Below, in pieces: positions 8,374-17,825 of a stretch of DNA of 41,730 nucleotides (the first letter of the stretch is position 1; the number at the start of each line of letters is the position of its first letter). Below the pieces are notes generated by a model. It was given only the letters and a program-made list of their open reading frames with translations. It made no database searches and had not been told where the DNA came from. The stretch is from Nitrospirales bacterium. Its GTDB lineage: Bacteria; Nitrospirota; Nitrospiria; Nitrospirales; UBA8639. The DNA is taken from NCBI GenBank assembly GCA_029261355.1, contig JAJDBM010000042.1:1-41730 (forward strand), read 5' to 3'. Made by a program: the position numbers and the translations under genes.

Positions 8374-8799
8374 TTACTCATCTATCAATTGCTCACTAAA
8401 GTGATAACTGGCGATTTTCAGGCCTTGACGAAAATAAAATTTATGGGCTTCATGACGTTGGGTGCCTGAATCCAGATGAAAAAATGTACATCCCTGCTCA
8501 CAAGCTATACTTCGTAGCCAAGATACCAGAGATTTGCCATAGCCTTTCGACCGATGGGTGCTCCTCGTAACGAGATCATCGACATAGAAGTTTTTTCCCA
8601 TAAACAGACTCGTTGAAATTCTATAACCTGCCACCGCGACCACTGCATCATTTTCTTCGATATAGGCAAGTTTATATCCCCCTGCTTCCATTCCATGGAT
8701 CATATCCAGAAACTCATCTCTTTTGAGATGAGTCCGTAGCTCTGACATCACATCAAAGCACTGTTTAATTTCTTCATCTGTTTCAGCATGATTTGGCAT
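8374..8799 (-). CDS. GNAT-family N-acetyltransferase
   Basis: 141 aa from ATG 8799 (MPNHAETDEEIKQCFDVMSE). It carries the acetyl-CoA pyrophosphate-binding motif RSKGYGKSL (R/Q-x-x-G-x-G/A), a preceding acidic strand (YVDDLVT) and a C-terminal HKFYFRQGLKIASYHF that matches the closing GNAT motif (AhrFYerxGF). The substrate is unknown; the family acetylates amines on small molecules or protein N-termini. The frame extends upstream to 8898, but I choose 8799: it has an AAAAGG site 8 bp upstream, and the sequence just upstream (from 8801) is duplicated at 9881 without a coding frame, which marks it as leader. Expression probably comes from its own leader, because a hairpin terminator at 8913-8946 separates it from the barrel gene. 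Confidence 0.8.
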   Translation of the reverse strand: MPNHAETDEEIKQCFDVMSELRTHLKRDEFLDMIHGMEAGGYKLAYIEENDAVVAVAGYRISTSLFMGKNFYVDDLVTRSTHRSKGYGKSLVSWLRSIACEQGCTFFHLDSGTQRHEAHKFYFRQGLKIASYHFSEQLIDE

Positions 8800-8912
8800 A
8801 TAACGGGCCTTTTGATTTTTAACAAGAACAGTCAGTTCCAAGGAATATACCTTTAAAGAATGACAGAATACATTGCGTGAGTCGAGGTTTGTTGTCAATT
8901 CTCAGAAAAAAG

Positions 8913-8946
8913 AAAAGGTGTGAGGAATTTACTCCTCACACCTTTT
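8913..8946. terminator. Bidirectional hairpin terminator (copy 1)
   Basis: Perfect 14-bp stem AAAAGGTGTGAGGA / TCCTCACACCTTTT with a 6-base loop. The A-run and T-run at the two ends make it usable from both strands. It ends the beta-barrel gene 9015-9593 (minus strand). Confidence 0.85.
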
Positions 8947-9014
8947 CTCGGCTTGCTTTCTCTGTACGTAACAGGATGGGTCACAGAGGGAGGGAGGGCT
9001 AGGCAAACAATGGA

Positions 9015-9593
9015 TTAGAAACGATATTGAAGACCTCCACCCAAACCAAAGTATTCTGTACTACTGAGGTCTCCACGTGGATTCACATACGTCCCTTCGA
9101 AATTTACGACCCAATTTTTGGTGATATACATATCCATGCCAGCACCATAACGAAAGGCAACCTCTGTTTCTTTCGTTGATGATTGACCATTCGAATTGCC
9201 AAAGACTAATTGTCCACCAGTTGTAGCATTCATCGCCCCAACACCAATCAAGCCATACGGCTGTATTTGTCCAGTGAGGGCAAAGAATTTACCATTAATG
9301 GTTGCCGTCCAAGTTGCCACATCTCCGCTAAATTGTTGTGAGTCAAACCCCATGGTCCGCTCTCCTTCAGCCTCAATCGCAATATGAGGGTGAAATCTGT
9401 AGCCAACCCGTAGATTAAATCCGTGAGAGTCATCAAATGTTATGGATCCACCATCGATATTTTCGATAGCATAAATACCACCGGCTCCAACGTAGAATCC
9501 TTTTCTAGAAAACTCAGAAGGCTCCTGAGCCACGGCCATTGATGAAGTTAGCGCTAAAAGACACAGGTTCATCAAGACAATAAATTTTTTCAT
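9015..9593 (-). CDS. Outer-membrane beta-barrel protein (copy 1)
   Basis: 192 aa. Sec signal peptide (MKKFIVLMNLCLLALTSSMA, cleavage after VAQ), then an eight-strand type barrel: GFYVGAGGIYAIEN, GFNLRVGYRFHPHIAIEAEG, FALTGQIQPYGLIGVGAM, VAFRYGAGMDMYITKNWV and a final strand GLGGGLQYRF ending in Phe, the BAM recognition signature. This is the OmpA/OmpX-like 'outer membrane protein beta-barrel' type. Its role is not known; such barrels are often adhesins or structural proteins. It is a diverged duplicate of 10125-10688. Confidence 0.85.
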   Translation of the reverse strand: MKKFIVLMNLCLLALTSSMAVAQEPSEFSRKGFYVGAGGIYAIENIDGGSITFDDSHGFNLRVGYRFHPHIAIEAEGERTMGFDSQQFSGDVATWTATINGKFFALTGQIQPYGLIGVGAMNATTGGQLVFGNSNGQSSTKETEVAFRYGAGMDMYITKNWVVNFEGTYVNPRGDLSSTEYFGLGGGLQYRF

Positions 9594-10124
9594 ACAAAGG
9601 TTTCTCCACTCTCTTAAGCTAGTTAAATATATTGCGCCATCTAAAAAGTGCTACAAAATCCTACAAATTCATTATTTCACCCTCAATACCTCATTCGGGG
9701 GGTCCTAATAACACCAACCAGAATATTACTATGGCCATCTCATTGAACCTCGCCCTTGTATTGCGCTGTGTCAGTGACTTAGACGCCTGAAATTGGAAGA
9801 GCAAATTGATTGAGAGTCCAACCTAGGAAACATATGAATGCATCACGGGTGAGATACACTATCGTGGCCCAGTATTCAGGTAACGGGCCTCTCGATTCTC
9901 AACAAGAAGAGCCAATTCCAAGCAATCCTCTTTTAAAGAAGGGCAGAATACGTTGCATGAGTCGAGATAGGGTCTCAATCACAGGCAAAAGAAAAGGTGT
10001 GAGGAGCTTTCTCCTCACACCTTGATTCGATTAGGTTCGCTTGCGTCGGGATTGACCCTTCGCTGAAAACAAAAAGTCTGGAAAAGGACTATACAGTCTG
10101 ATCCGTTTTCAATGATTGCTCAAA
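9594..10124. other. Spacer between barrel genes, with a relic of the GNAT leader
   Basis: No credible gene. From 9881 to about 10023 the sequence aligns with 8801-8946 (GNAT leader plus terminator), including TAACGGGCCT, AACAAGAA, GAGTCGAG and the hairpin. At 9881 the GNAT start codon and coding sequence are missing, so this is an orphan ribosome-site leader left by tandem duplication. 9594-9880 should contain the promoter of barrel copy 1. Confidence 0.65.
9994..10023. terminator. Hairpin terminator (copy 2)
   Basis: 13-bp stem AAGGTGTGAGGAG / CTCCTCACACCTT around a CTTT loop, the diverged copy of the hairpin at 8913-8946. It lies downstream of barrel gene copy 2 on the minus strand. The weaker T-run makes it less clearly intrinsic. 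Confidence 0.7.
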
Positions 10125-10688
10125 TTAAAACCGATACTGAATTCCTCCGCCCACACCTAAGTAGTCGACGTCATCAACATCACCCCTTGGAGAAACATAG
10201 GACACTTCAAAGTTGACCAACCAATTCTCGGTCACATAGGCATCCACTCCGCCGCCAATTCGCCCAACGACATCCGTTTCTGTATTATTACTAAATCCAT
10301 TCGTGTTGAAATCAGCGGTTGCAACCATTGCCCCAACCCCAACCAACAGAAATGGTTGTACTTGTCCCGTAAGCGCAAAAAATTTACCGTTTATGGTTGC
10401 CACCCATGTTTCGACATCTGCCTTTGTTCCCTTGAGATCAAATCCAATCACGCGTTCTCCCTCAGCCTCAATCGCAATATTTGGATGGAAACGATACCCG
10501 AGGCGAGCATTAAAACCTGCAGAATCTTTAAAAAAATCTCCGTTATCATCAAATAACTCATGCGCATAAATGCCCCCGACCCCAATGTAGGCACCATTAC
10601 GAGCGAAATTTGACGAATCTTCAGCTGAGGCCATGGATGAACAAAGACCGATAACACAGATACTGAGCACACCAATAAACTTTTTCAT
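10125..10688 (-). CDS. Outer-membrane beta-barrel protein (copy 2)
   Basis: 187 aa from ATG 10688 (MKKFIGVLSICVIGLCSSMA, signal peptide cut near ASA-ED). The open frame extends 45 codons further, but those residues precede a clean signal peptide, so the internal start is right; it has TAGGGG upstream. Barrel strands match copy 1 closely: GAYIGVGGIYAHELF, GFNARLGYRFHPNIAIEAEG, FALTGQVQPFLLVGVGAM and terminal GVGGGIQYRF. The family is the same OmpA/OmpX-like barrel; the two copies differ mostly in surface loops, which suggests diversification after duplication. Confidence 0.85.
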   Translation of the reverse strand: MKKFIGVLSICVIGLCSSMASAEDSSNFARNGAYIGVGGIYAHELFDDNGDFFKDSAGFNARLGYRFHPNIAIEAEGERVIGFDLKGTKADVETWVATINGKFFALTGQVQPFLLVGVGAMVATADFNTNGFSNNTETDVVGRIGGGVDAYVTENWLVNFEVSYVSPRGDVDDVDYLGVGGGIQYRF

Positions 10689-10889
10689 GAACACAAATCC
10701 CCTACTTAAGTAAAATACATGCATGTAACCATCTTCACTCATAATACAAAACACAAAATCCAACCTCAAGGTAGGTACCAAAAAGTTAGTATGTCTAGGG
10801 GAGCACCACACAACGACCATCAATTGTACACTGACGCCCGACCCGTCTATAATTCCACCCTAGTTTTCACTAGTTATGGAGGAAGCACA

Positions 10890-11228
10890 ATGAGCCTAGC
10901 AGATAATACATGCGTACCCTGTCGCGGTGGGATCCCACCATTGGAGTCAGCCAAAGCCCAAGAACTCTTGGGACAACTTGAGAAGGGATGGGAACTCAAT
11001 CAAGCCGGTCACTTAGCACGAATGTACACATTCTCAAACTTTGCCGACGCCTTGGCCTTTGTGAATCGTGTGGGAGCAGTGGCTGAAGCTGAAGGTCACC
11101 ACCCAGACTTATACCTCGCTTGGGGCAAGTGTACGGTCGAAATTTGGACCCATAAGATTAATGGATTAACCGAAAGCGATTTTTTCATGGCCGCCAAGGC
11201 CGATCGCGCCTTCCAGTCCAATGACTGA
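10890..11228 (+). CDS. phhB: Pterin-4a-carbinolamine dehydratase
   Basis: 112 aa from ATG 10890 (site GGAGGAAGC); codons back to 10719 are not coding. The family signature is EGHHPDLYLAWGKCTVEIWT (the two His and the Asp being active-site residues) followed by HKINGLTESDFFMAAKAD. The enzyme dehydrates 4a-hydroxytetrahydropterin, recycling the pterin cofactor of aromatic amino-acid hydroxylases. It also occurs in organisms without such hydroxylases, where it may act in molybdopterin or other pterin metabolism. The N-terminus (MSLADNTCVPCRGGIPPL) carries CxxC, common in this subgroup. Its stop codon overlaps the start of the radical SAM gene by 8 bp. Confidence 0.9.
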   Translation: MSLADNTCVPCRGGIPPLESAKAQELLGQLEKGWELNQAGHLARMYTFSNFADALAFVNRVGAVAEAEGHHPDLYLAWGKCTVEIWTHKINGLTESDFFMAAKADRAFQSND

Positions 11229-13191
11229 CGGTGTTTCATCAGAACGTGAATCGTTGATTCACATTGGCGCACCTTCCTCTTCTGGCTCTTCACAGGAAAC
11301 TTCCGAAGCGTCGCATGATGGGATCGACTTTCGTACGTTTGGCACGAAGGTCGCTCTCGTTACGATGCCCTTTACCTATTCGAAGTTTCCTTCCATTCAG
11401 CTTGGGACCCTGTCGACTCTCCTCAAATCTCAAGGGATTGGCGTCAAAACCTACAACCTGAATTTACTATTCGCTCACCATATTGGCGTGCCCTTGTATG
11501 AAATTTTGTGCGAAAAACGCGGGCTCATTGGAGAATGGCTGTTTTCGTCTCTATTGTTTCGCAACAACCCCAAACATGCTCAATATCCGGAGGTCTTTAA
11601 GCCAATCTTCGAGGACACCGCTCGAGAAGCTGGTTGCTCTATCGGATATCTTGAAGACATCGCCCACAAAATTGCACCCCAATTTATGACAAGGGCCATG
11701 ACCGACTATGACTGGGGTCAGTATGACGTCATTGGATTTACCTCAACATTCGACCAAAATGTGGCAAGTCTCACCATGGCGAAGTTAATCAAAGACCTCT
11801 ACCCCGATGTGCGGATTGTCTTTGGTGGCGCGAACTTTGATGGAGAAATGGGACTCGAACACTTTCGAGCCTTCCCATGGATTGACTATGTGGTCGTGGG
11901 GGAAGGGGAAGAAATCTTTCCGCCACTCGTCAAAAACATCCTCACTCGGCAGGAAGAGACCATACCGGCAGGCGTTGCTCATCGAAAAAATGGAGAAATT
12001 CTGCTTGAACGCAACACGCAACTTTTTTCCAGTTTTTCACGTATGGGCCCTCCCGACTACGATGACTACTTTGAGCAATTAGCTGAACTCGAAAAACAGG
12101 GCTCCACAGGTCTGAATCGTATTCTCCTGTATGAAGGCTCACGAGGCTGTTGGTGGGGCGAAAAACATCATTGCACCTTTTGCGGCCTCAACGCGCATTC
12201 CATGCAATTCAGAGCCAAAACTCCAGAACAAGTCACAGAAGAATTAGACTACCTATCCAGCCGATATGAAACGACTCGATTTCGTATGGTCGACAATATT
12301 ATTGACATGAAATATATCGATGGACTGTTTGGCAAATTTGCCGAGGCTCACCTTGACCTTGATGTCTTCATGGAAACCAAAAGCAATCTCACGAAACGAC
12401 AAATCCAGACATTGGCCCAAGGCGGAGTGAAATGCATGCAGCCTGGCATTGAAAGCTTGAGCTCGGCACAATTGAAGGAAATGGATAAAGGTGTCAGCCC
12501 TCTTCAGAATATTCAATGTCTCAAATGGAGTCGATATTACAATATTGATCTGTCTTGGAATATTCTTCTTGGATTCCCGCAAGAAACCAATGCCGATTAT
12601 CAGCAACAACTTGACCTGATCCCGTCTCTCCTTCACTTTCAACCGCCTGAATCGACGGGAAAGTTATGGCTCGAACGATTTAGTCCCTATTTCATGAGAC
12701 CAGAAGACTATGGTGTTCGCATTGTTGGACCTGATCCAGCCTATAGTTATGTCTATGATGAACGGAACGTGGACCTAACAAAAATTGCATACGACTTTGA
12801 ATATGAAGCCGATTGGAAAGTAGATGCGGCGTTATATGAACAGCTCGTTAAGGCTGTGAATGATTGGAGAGCGCTCTATTTTTCTGAGAACAGGCCCTTC
12901 TTGTTTTATTCAAAAGCCATGAGCTATGTCACCATCTACGATGGAAGACAGCCAACGCCACAGAGTGAACGCTTTGACTGGCCTGCGGCCTTTATCATTG
13001 ATTATTGCAATGAACAACCACGAACGTTTGACCAGATTCGAACCACATTGCAGAACGAAGTACACCGACCACAAAAGGAAGAGATTACTCCACTGAAAGA
13101 TGTAATCAACATTCTCGTCACGAAACGTATTCTGCACGAAGAAAAGAACAGGTATCTCACGCTTGCCCTCCCCGTCAACCCACATCTCTAA
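11221..13191 (+). CDS. B12-binding radical SAM protein, RiPP-maturation type 1
   Basis: 656 aa. After a ~40-residue polar tail, residues about 42-240 form a cobalamin-binding Rossmann-like domain (VALVTMP, IGFTSTFDQN, VFGGANFDGEMG). The radical SAM core begins LLYEGSRGCWWGEKHHCTFC: Cys310, Cys318 and Cys321 form a CX7CX2C cluster motif instead of CX3CX2C. This matches the 'RiPP maturation radical SAM protein 1' group, which has the same CWWGxxxxCTFCGLN signature. Those enzymes modify ribosomal peptides, probably by methylation or cross-linking. No precursor peptide with a NHLP or Nif11 leader is visible nearby, so the substrate is unknown. No ribosome site precedes the ATG; its 8-bp overlap with phhB implies translational coupling. 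Confidence 0.85.
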   Translation: MTDGVSSERESLIHIGAPSSSGSSQETSEASHDGIDFRTFGTKVALVTMPFTYSKFPSIQLGTLSTLLKSQGIGVKTYNLNLLFAHHIGVPLYEILCEKRGLIGEWLFSSLLFRNNPKHAQYPEVFKPIFEDTAREAGCSIGYLEDIAHKIAPQFMTRAMTDYDWGQYDVIGFTSTFDQNVASLTMAKLIKDLYPDVRIVFGGANFDGEMGLEHFRAFPWIDYVVVGEGEEIFPPLVKNILTRQEETIPAGVAHRKNGEILLERNTQLFSSFSRMGPPDYDDYFEQLAELEKQGSTGLNRILLYEGSRGCWWGEKHHCTFCGLNAHSMQFRAKTPEQVTEELDYLSSRYETTRFRMVDNIIDMKYIDGLFGKFAEAHLDLDVFMETKSNLTKRQIQTLAQGGVKCMQPGIESLSSAQLKEMDKGVSPLQNIQCLKWSRYYNIDLSWNILLGFPQETNADYQQQLDLIPSLLHFQPPESTGKLWLERFSPYFMRPEDYGVRIVGPDPAYSYVYDERNVDLTKIAYDFEYEADWKVDAALYEQLVKAVNDWRALYFSENRPFLFYSKAMSYVTIYDGRQPTPQSERFDWPAAFIIDYCNEQPRTFDQIRTTLQNEVHRPQKEEITPLKDVINILVTKRILHEEKNRYLTLALPVNPHL

Positions 13192-13295
13192 TAGGTTGAG
13201 TTGAAGTAGACAAAACATTGACAAAGCACTCACATCATAGTCATAAATATACGGAATTTCAGACTTTTATGGCAGGTTTACTGCCCGTCGTTACG

Positions 13296-13324
13296 TTGAC
13301 AAAATTTTCTATGCTTAGTACGGT
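13296..13324 (+). promoter_or_regulatory. Candidate sigma70 promoter for the lytic transglycosylase gene
   Basis: TTGACA (13296-13301), a 17-bp spacer, then TACGGT (13319-13324). A second, weaker pair lies upstream: TTGACA (13218-13223) and TCATAA (13241-13246), also 17 bp apart. Transcription from the nearer pair would start near 13331, which favours a start codon later than the GTG at 13333. Confidence 0.4.
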
Positions 13325-13332
13325 GTAAAGTT

Positions 13333-15255
13333 GTGCACAAAACAACCGAAAAGTCCTATAACGTGATAATGCTGCCTAAAGAACCCCATCAGAGGAGTCG
13401 TGTATCTTTGACATTTGCCACGGCCATCTTGACGTGTGCCCTCTTTTCTCTGTCAGCGGCTTTTGGCCAATCGACACCTCTACCAAGCATAAACATCGAA
13501 GACCTTCCGTCTTACCGAATGGCCAAAGATGTGGAAGTGGAATTGGTCGATCAGCCACAGTCAACTCCAATCCCTGATACTCGCACACTGCAATCTCCCC
13601 CCCTCGATCCAGACAGTAGAGAATCTCTCCCAACAGTTGAACCTCGTAATATCTCACAAGGGCAGCAGAATATTTCGGGACCCGTTCCTAACGCCGAACA
13701 ATCTGTATCGCAAGCGAGTCTCGTTGAACACAAGGGTCAAGGACTCAATGATACTGACGTTCCTCAGACACAGCCAAGCATTCCCGTCAACTCAGAAAGC
13801 TTCCAAGGGTTACCGCTGCCGACATTTGAGCATCGACCTTTTCCCGCACGATGGAATCGTCTTGTCCCCCAACCTACAAACGGATTAGAACAGGATCTTG
13901 CCAATCCACTTCAACGTTACGAGCCATTATTCCACCCGGAAAAGACGTATGTTCCTCATTCTACGACTTATCCGTATGGGACCGTGCCTCTTGTTCTTAA
14001 TAGACATGTAGAACGCAATCTCAATTATTTTAGGTCAGGGATTTTTGACCGTTTCCAAGGATATCTCCATCGATTTGAAAAGTATAAACAGATGGTTAAC
14101 CAAATTTTCAGTGAATTTGGCTTACCTCCTGAACTTGCCTACCTTTCATTAGTTGAGAGTGGGTTTAATCCACGCGCCTATTCACGCGCACGCGCCTCAG
14201 GGCCGTGGCAATTCATGAAGGCAACTGGACGGATGTATGGATTGAACGTCACGTGGTACATCGATGAACGCCGTGATCCAGTAAAATCAACGATAGCAGC
14301 AGCACACCATCTCCGTGACTTGTATGACCAGTTTGGTTCATGGCCATTAGCCCTCGGCGCCTATAATGCCGGTGGAGGCAAGATTAGGCGAGCCATTCGA
14401 CGAACCGGCAGTCGGGATTTCTGGAAAATACGAAAAACCTGGTACATCCGACGAGAAACGAAAGAATATGTGCCTCGATTTATCGCGGCCACCCTCATTG
14501 CTTCACACCCAAAGGATTATGGATTCTCAATCCCATCCATAGCACCCTATGCCTATGATGAAGTCTTGATTCATAAACGTGTTCACCTCAAAGCTGTCGC
14601 AAAAACCACAGGCATTTCATTTGAAGATCTTCGAGAACTAAACCCTGAACTTCGACGAAGCATTATACCGGCCCTGCGGAAAGGATATTCGCTCAAAGTT
14701 CCAATAAACATGGGGGAAATAGTAAAAAAGCAGCATGACCTGATAAAACCTTGGACGCAACCCCCTTCTCGATCGACGACCTGGTATCGCGTGCGTTATG
14801 GAGATAGTCTCTCCACAGTCGCCAAACGATTTGGCATGAAAGTTCGAGCCCTAAAAAATCTCAACAGGTTGTCAGGGAACCTAATCAGAGTTGGAGACAA
14901 GCTCCGCGTTCGTGAAAAAGAACAACCGATCGACTTGAAATCTCGTTGGTATACGGTGAGGAGAGGTGATCACCTCTCTGGCATTGCCAAGAAATTTGGA
15001 ACAACAGCTCAGAAACTCAAAAGCCTCAATAAACTATCAGGACATCTCATTCATGTTGGAGATAAATTACAGGTGCGAGGAACAACTCGGCAGGGTACTC
15101 CAAAAGGAGAAACGAAGTGGTATCGGGTCCGCCAGGGGGATAGCCTTTGGACCATTGCTCGACGATTTAGCGTCAGCGTCACCGACCTGAAAATTTTGAA
15201 CAACCTCACGAGCAGTGCCATTCGAGCTGGCCACCTTTTACTCGTCAGTCAGTAA
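13333..15255 (+). CDS. MltD-like lytic transglycosylase with three LysM domains
   Basis: 640 aa as drawn from GTG 13333; ATG 13369 (MLPKEPHQ) is likely the true start because the putative promoter sits just upstream of 13333. A signal peptide follows ([20 protein letters not shown]). Residues about 40-220 are a Pro-rich linker. The SLT/MltD domain (about 235-400) has catalytic Glu275 in [29 protein letters not shown] and [13 protein letters not shown]. Three LysM modules at the C-terminus (about 476-525, 536-580, 594-640) each start W(Y)xVRxGDxL and bind peptidoglycan. The enzyme cleaves the MurNAc-GlcNAc bond giving 1,6-anhydro-muropeptides, in the periplasm. Its stop overlaps the convergent TPR gene by 11 bp. 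Confidence 0.9.
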   Translation: MHKTTEKSYNVIMLPKEPHQRSRVSLTFATAILTCALFSLSAAFGQSTPLPSINIEDLPSYRMAKDVEVELVDQPQSTPIPDTRTLQSPPLDPDSRESLPTVEPRNISQGQQNISGPVPNAEQSVSQASLVEHKGQGLNDTDVPQTQPSIPVNSESFQGLPLPTFEHRPFPARWNRLVPQPTNGLEQDLANPLQRYEPLFHPEKTYVPHSTTYPYGTVPLVLNRHVERNLNYFRSGIFDRFQGYLHRFEKYKQMVNQIFSEFGLPPELAYLSLVESGFNPRAYSRARASGPWQFMKATGRMYGLNVTWYIDERRDPVKSTIAAAHHLRDLYDQFGSWPLALGAYNAGGGKIRRAIRRTGSRDFWKIRKTWYIRRETKEYVPRFIAATLIASHPKDYGFSIPSIAPYAYDEVLIHKRVHLKAVAKTTGISFEDLRELNPELRRSIIPALRKGYSLKVPINMGEIVKKQHDLIKPWTQPPSRSTTWYRVRYGDSLSTVAKRFGMKVRALKNLNRLSGNLIRVGDKLRVREKEQPIDLKSRWYTVRRGDHLSGIAKKFGTTAQKLKSLNKLSGHLIHVGDKLQVRGTTRQGTPKGETKWYRVRQGDSLWTIARRFSVSVTDLKILNNLTSSAIRAGHLLLVSQ

Positions 15256-16081
15256 CCGTCTCTTTCTTACTTTCCGTCTCTTCTATCTTTTTCTCATCTT
15301 CACTCACATCACTTGAATCTTGATCCGTCGGAACCTCTGATTCCTTTTCAGAAATATCAGTCTGCGGATCTTCAGGCGATAGCGCTTGCACACGAAGGGA
15401 TGCTTCACTCGTATACGGCGAGGTCGGAAATTGCTGAAGGAGGTCTTTATAACGTACGAGCGCCTTCTCCATGGCTCCATCGGCTTCTTCTAATTTAGCC
15501 AGCTCAAACAACACCTGATCTCTATTAAATACATTAGGGTCGAGCAAGATAGTCGAAAACTCTTGAAAAGCCTTTTCACGGTTACCATTGAGCAAATAAG
15601 CATACCCTAACCGTTGGCGAACCAACCCCTGCAACATCACATTTCGACCATATTCTTCGAGAAATTGGACATACGACTCAATCGCACCTGAGTAATCTTT
15701 TTTCTCCATGAGACTATTGCCTAAGAGGTACAGGGCGCTCGGCGCTGGAGCCGTCCTTGGATAGTCATTGAGGATTTGTTGGTACAATCCAGCGGCCTTA
15801 TCAATATTGGCCGTTGTCACATCTGGATCATCCAGGGATCGATCTAAATATAAGGCTTGCGCTTGCCCCTCAAGGGCCCAGGCATCTTGAGTCTTTTGAC
15901 TTTCTTGCCACAACAGGACCCCTCCGATCACTCCCGCAACCACAATAAGAAAGAACCCTCCTAAAACAACTGTCCTATTTTGTTCGACGAACAGAAGAAA
16001 CTGGTCCTTCTTCGTGAGAAGTTCTGCCTCATCCATACCTCTATCGCTCGATGAAGAATTGGTTCGTATCCTGTAGCCCAT
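15245..16081 (-). CDS. Membrane-anchored tetratricopeptide protein (YfgM/YbgF-like)
   Basis: 278 aa from ATG 16081 ([20 protein letters not shown]); the frame runs to 16144 but the extension is not convincing. One transmembrane helix (about 38-58, [20 protein letters not shown]) leaves an N-terminal cytoplasmic stub and a large periplasmic part. TPR-like helices follow: [60 protein letters not shown] and [20 protein letters not shown]. The C-terminus is acidic and low in complexity ([20 protein letters not shown]). The topology resembles YfgM (an ancillary SecYEG/chaperone partner), but identity is inference. Confidence 0.75.
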   Translation of the reverse strand: MGYRIRTNSSSSDRGMDEAELLTKKDQFLLFVEQNRTVVLGGFFLIVVAGVIGGVLLWQESQKTQDAWALEGQAQALYLDRSLDDPDVTTANIDKAAGLYQQILNDYPRTAPAPSALYLLGNSLMEKKDYSGAIESYVQFLEEYGRNVMLQGLVRQRLGYAYLLNGNREKAFQEFSTILLDPNVFNRDQVLFELAKLEEADGAMEKALVRYKDLLQQFPTSPYTSEASLRVQALSPEDPQTDISEKESEVPTDQDSSDVSEDEKKIEETESKKETVTD

Positions 16082-16212
16082 AGTCAGTATCCCTACAATT
16101 TGAAGTCCACAAAATTGAAAAATTTCTCTCTCTCTCCCTCTCAAGAGATGCCGTGCCTTATACTTGCCCTAACGATCCTTGTCAAATTTCGCTCCCGTAA
16201 AAACACTCGAGT

Positions 16213-16240
16213 TGACAACGACCAGTCGACTGATATAATT
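16213..16240 (+). promoter_or_regulatory. Near-consensus sigma70 promoter for tRNA-Val/tRNA-Asp
   Basis: Perfect -35 TTGACA (16213-16218) and perfect -10 TATAAT (16235-16240) with a 16-bp spacer, 32 bp before tRNA-Val. This is the best promoter in the window and fits a stable-RNA gene; tRNA-Asp probably shares the transcript. Confidence 0.85.
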
Positions 16241-16271
16241 GTGAAGTCTCATGGTGAATGCATCATGAATT

Positions 16272-16347
16272 AGGCGGATAGCTCAGCTGGGAGAGCGCTG
16301 CCTTTACACGGCAGAGGTCACAGGTTCGATCCCTGTTCCGCCTACCA
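16272..16347 (+). tRNA. tRNA-Val (TAC)
   Basis: 76 bases. The acceptor AGGCGGA pairs with TCCGCCT before A-CCA (CCA encoded). The anticodon stem-loop CTGCC-TTTACAC-GGCAG gives TAC, and the T-arm ACAGG-TTCGATC-CCTGT is intact. Confidence 0.95.
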
Positions 16348-16473
16348 GCCAAAATTGAATAGACTGGCAATGGTTCAAATTCCACGCCGTTTCGACCCAA
16401 AGCCAACAAGACTACGTATCAACATTCTCCTCGGTAACAATTGATGGGCATGTTGCCCTGCCTAAGGATATAC

Positions 16474-16551
16474 GGGGCCGTCGTTCAGCCAGGTTAGGAC
16501 GCCAGATTGTCAATCTGGAAGTCGCGGGTTCAAATCCCGTCGGCCCCGCCA
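16474..16551 (+). tRNA. tRNA-Asp (GTC)
   Basis: 78 bases. The acceptor GGGGCCG pairs with CGGCCCC before G-CCA. The anticodon stem-loop CCAGA-TTGTCAA-TCTGG gives GTC, and the T-arm GCGGG-TTCAAAT-CCCGT is intact. It follows tRNA-Val by 126 bp. Confidence 0.95.
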
Positions 16552-16653
16552 TCCACTCCACATTGTAACGTTAGCTTAACCGACACATCATTCTCTTTTC
16601 AGATTAGGCTCATCAATGACCTATTGATCAGTTAGGAGGCAGAGAAACCTACT

Positions 16654-17376
16654 ATGATATTCGCAGATCCTATGGAATTACTCAGCTCTCTTGGGTCCCT
16701 TTCTATTGTGATCCTGCTCACACTTGCTATCTTCTCAGTGGTGTCCTGGGCAATCATCGTCCAAAAATGGCGACGTTTCAGCGTAATTGAAAGAGAAGAA
16801 TCTAAATTTTTGCAAGCCTATGAATTACGATCACAAGACTTCTCTGAACTTCGATCAGAAGCCCAGGATCTTGAAGCCAGTCCAAGTGCTGCCGTCTATA
16901 TCGGAATTGTCGACCGACTGCCTTCAACTTCAGATCTTCTCGACTCTAGTCAAAATCTCGGTCAAACACCTGCCCATCGGTTTCCAGAGCGTCATTACCT
17001 TGAGAAAGTTTCCCAGCATATTACGCAAAACCAAATTAGCCACCAGGAATCCTATCTTCCATTTTTGGCAACCACCGGAAACCTCACGCCATTTATAGGT
17101 CTTCTTGGAACAGTCCTGGGGATTATCAGTGCCTTTCGTGAAATTGGCGTACAAGGTTCAGCCAGCATTGCATCCGTGGCTCCTGGAGTTGCGGAAGCAT
17201 TGATTGCAACAGCCGCAGGACTCTTTGCTGCCATTCCTGCAGTCATTGCGTACAACTATTTCCTTGCTAAAATTAGGAAGTCTATCTTTCGAGTTGAAGC
17301 GTTTGGTATCGAATTTCTGAATATAGTTGAAGGATTAAATACCGAAAACAAAGAACCCGCCGAGGTCACACGATGA
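16654..17376 (+). CDS. tolQ: TolQ, proton channel subunit of Tol-Pal
   Basis: 240 aa, close to the family length. Three transmembrane helices: an N-terminal one (about 14-34), then two in the conserved MotA/TolQ/ExbB domain ([20 protein letters not shown], about 136-160, and [20 protein letters not shown], about 175-205). TolQ forms an inner-membrane pentamer around a TolR dimer and uses the proton-motive force to drive TolA. The start has a strong site (TAGGAGG). It opens the tol operon and overlaps tolR by 4 bp. Confidence 0.92.
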   Translation: MIFADPMELLSSLGSLSIVILLTLAIFSVVSWAIIVQKWRRFSVIEREESKFLQAYELRSQDFSELRSEAQDLEASPSAAVYIGIVDRLPSTSDLLDSSQNLGQTPAHRFPERHYLEKVSQHITQNQISHQESYLPFLATTGNLTPFIGLLGTVLGIISAFREIGVQGSASIASVAPGVAEALIATAAGLFAAIPAVIAYNYFLAKIRKSIFRVEAFGIEFLNIVEGLNTENKEPAEVTR

Positions 17377-17810
17377 CGTCTGAGTCCGGAAATCGTCGAT
17401 TTCTATCAGAAATCAACGTAATTCCCTTGGTCGATGTTGTTCTAGTTTTGTTAGTCATTTTTATGGTCACAGCTCCCATGCTACACAGGGGATTGGATAT
17501 TACCCTCCCAACTTCGTCTTCCAATACCATTACGGCTGAAGAGCGACTCGTCGTGACGATCAAACCCGATCAAACTCTCTTTTTAGGGAACGATGCCATC
17601 AGCCCCATTGACCTCGAAACCAAACTCCGTGACGCAAAAACGGCCAACCCATTGGTCTCCGTGTATCTGCGAGCTGATCGCACGGTGCCGTATGGAACAG
17701 TCGTCCTCGTGATGGATGCTATTAAAGGGGCCAAGATTGATCGGCTTGGCATGGTCACCGGACCAAAAATGGAACAGATGACAAACCAAAACATTTCTGA
17801 TGCCTCCTAA
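17373..17810 (+). CDS. tolR: TolR, ExbD-type subunit of Tol-Pal
   Basis: 145 aa. One N-terminal transmembrane helix (about 17-37) starts with [20 protein letters not shown] and holds the conserved Asp (Asp22) needed for proton passage. The periplasmic domain ([20 protein letters not shown]) is typical of ExbD/TolR. It overlaps tolQ (ATGA), so the two are translationally coupled. Confidence 0.92.
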   Translation: MTSESGNRRFLSEINVIPLVDVVLVLLVIFMVTAPMLHRGLDITLPTSSSNTITAEERLVVTIKPDQTLFLGNDAISPIDLETKLRDAKTANPLVSVYLRADRTVPYGTVVLVMDAIKGAKIDRLGMVTGPKMEQMTNQNISDAS

Positions 17811-17825
17811 ACCTTCCGCTCTCCA

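Noticed and set aside
13192-13332. RiPP precursor after the radical SAM gene
   Set aside because: Only a 19-codon frame (13268 onward) without ribosome site or leader features; the region looks like promoter sequence.
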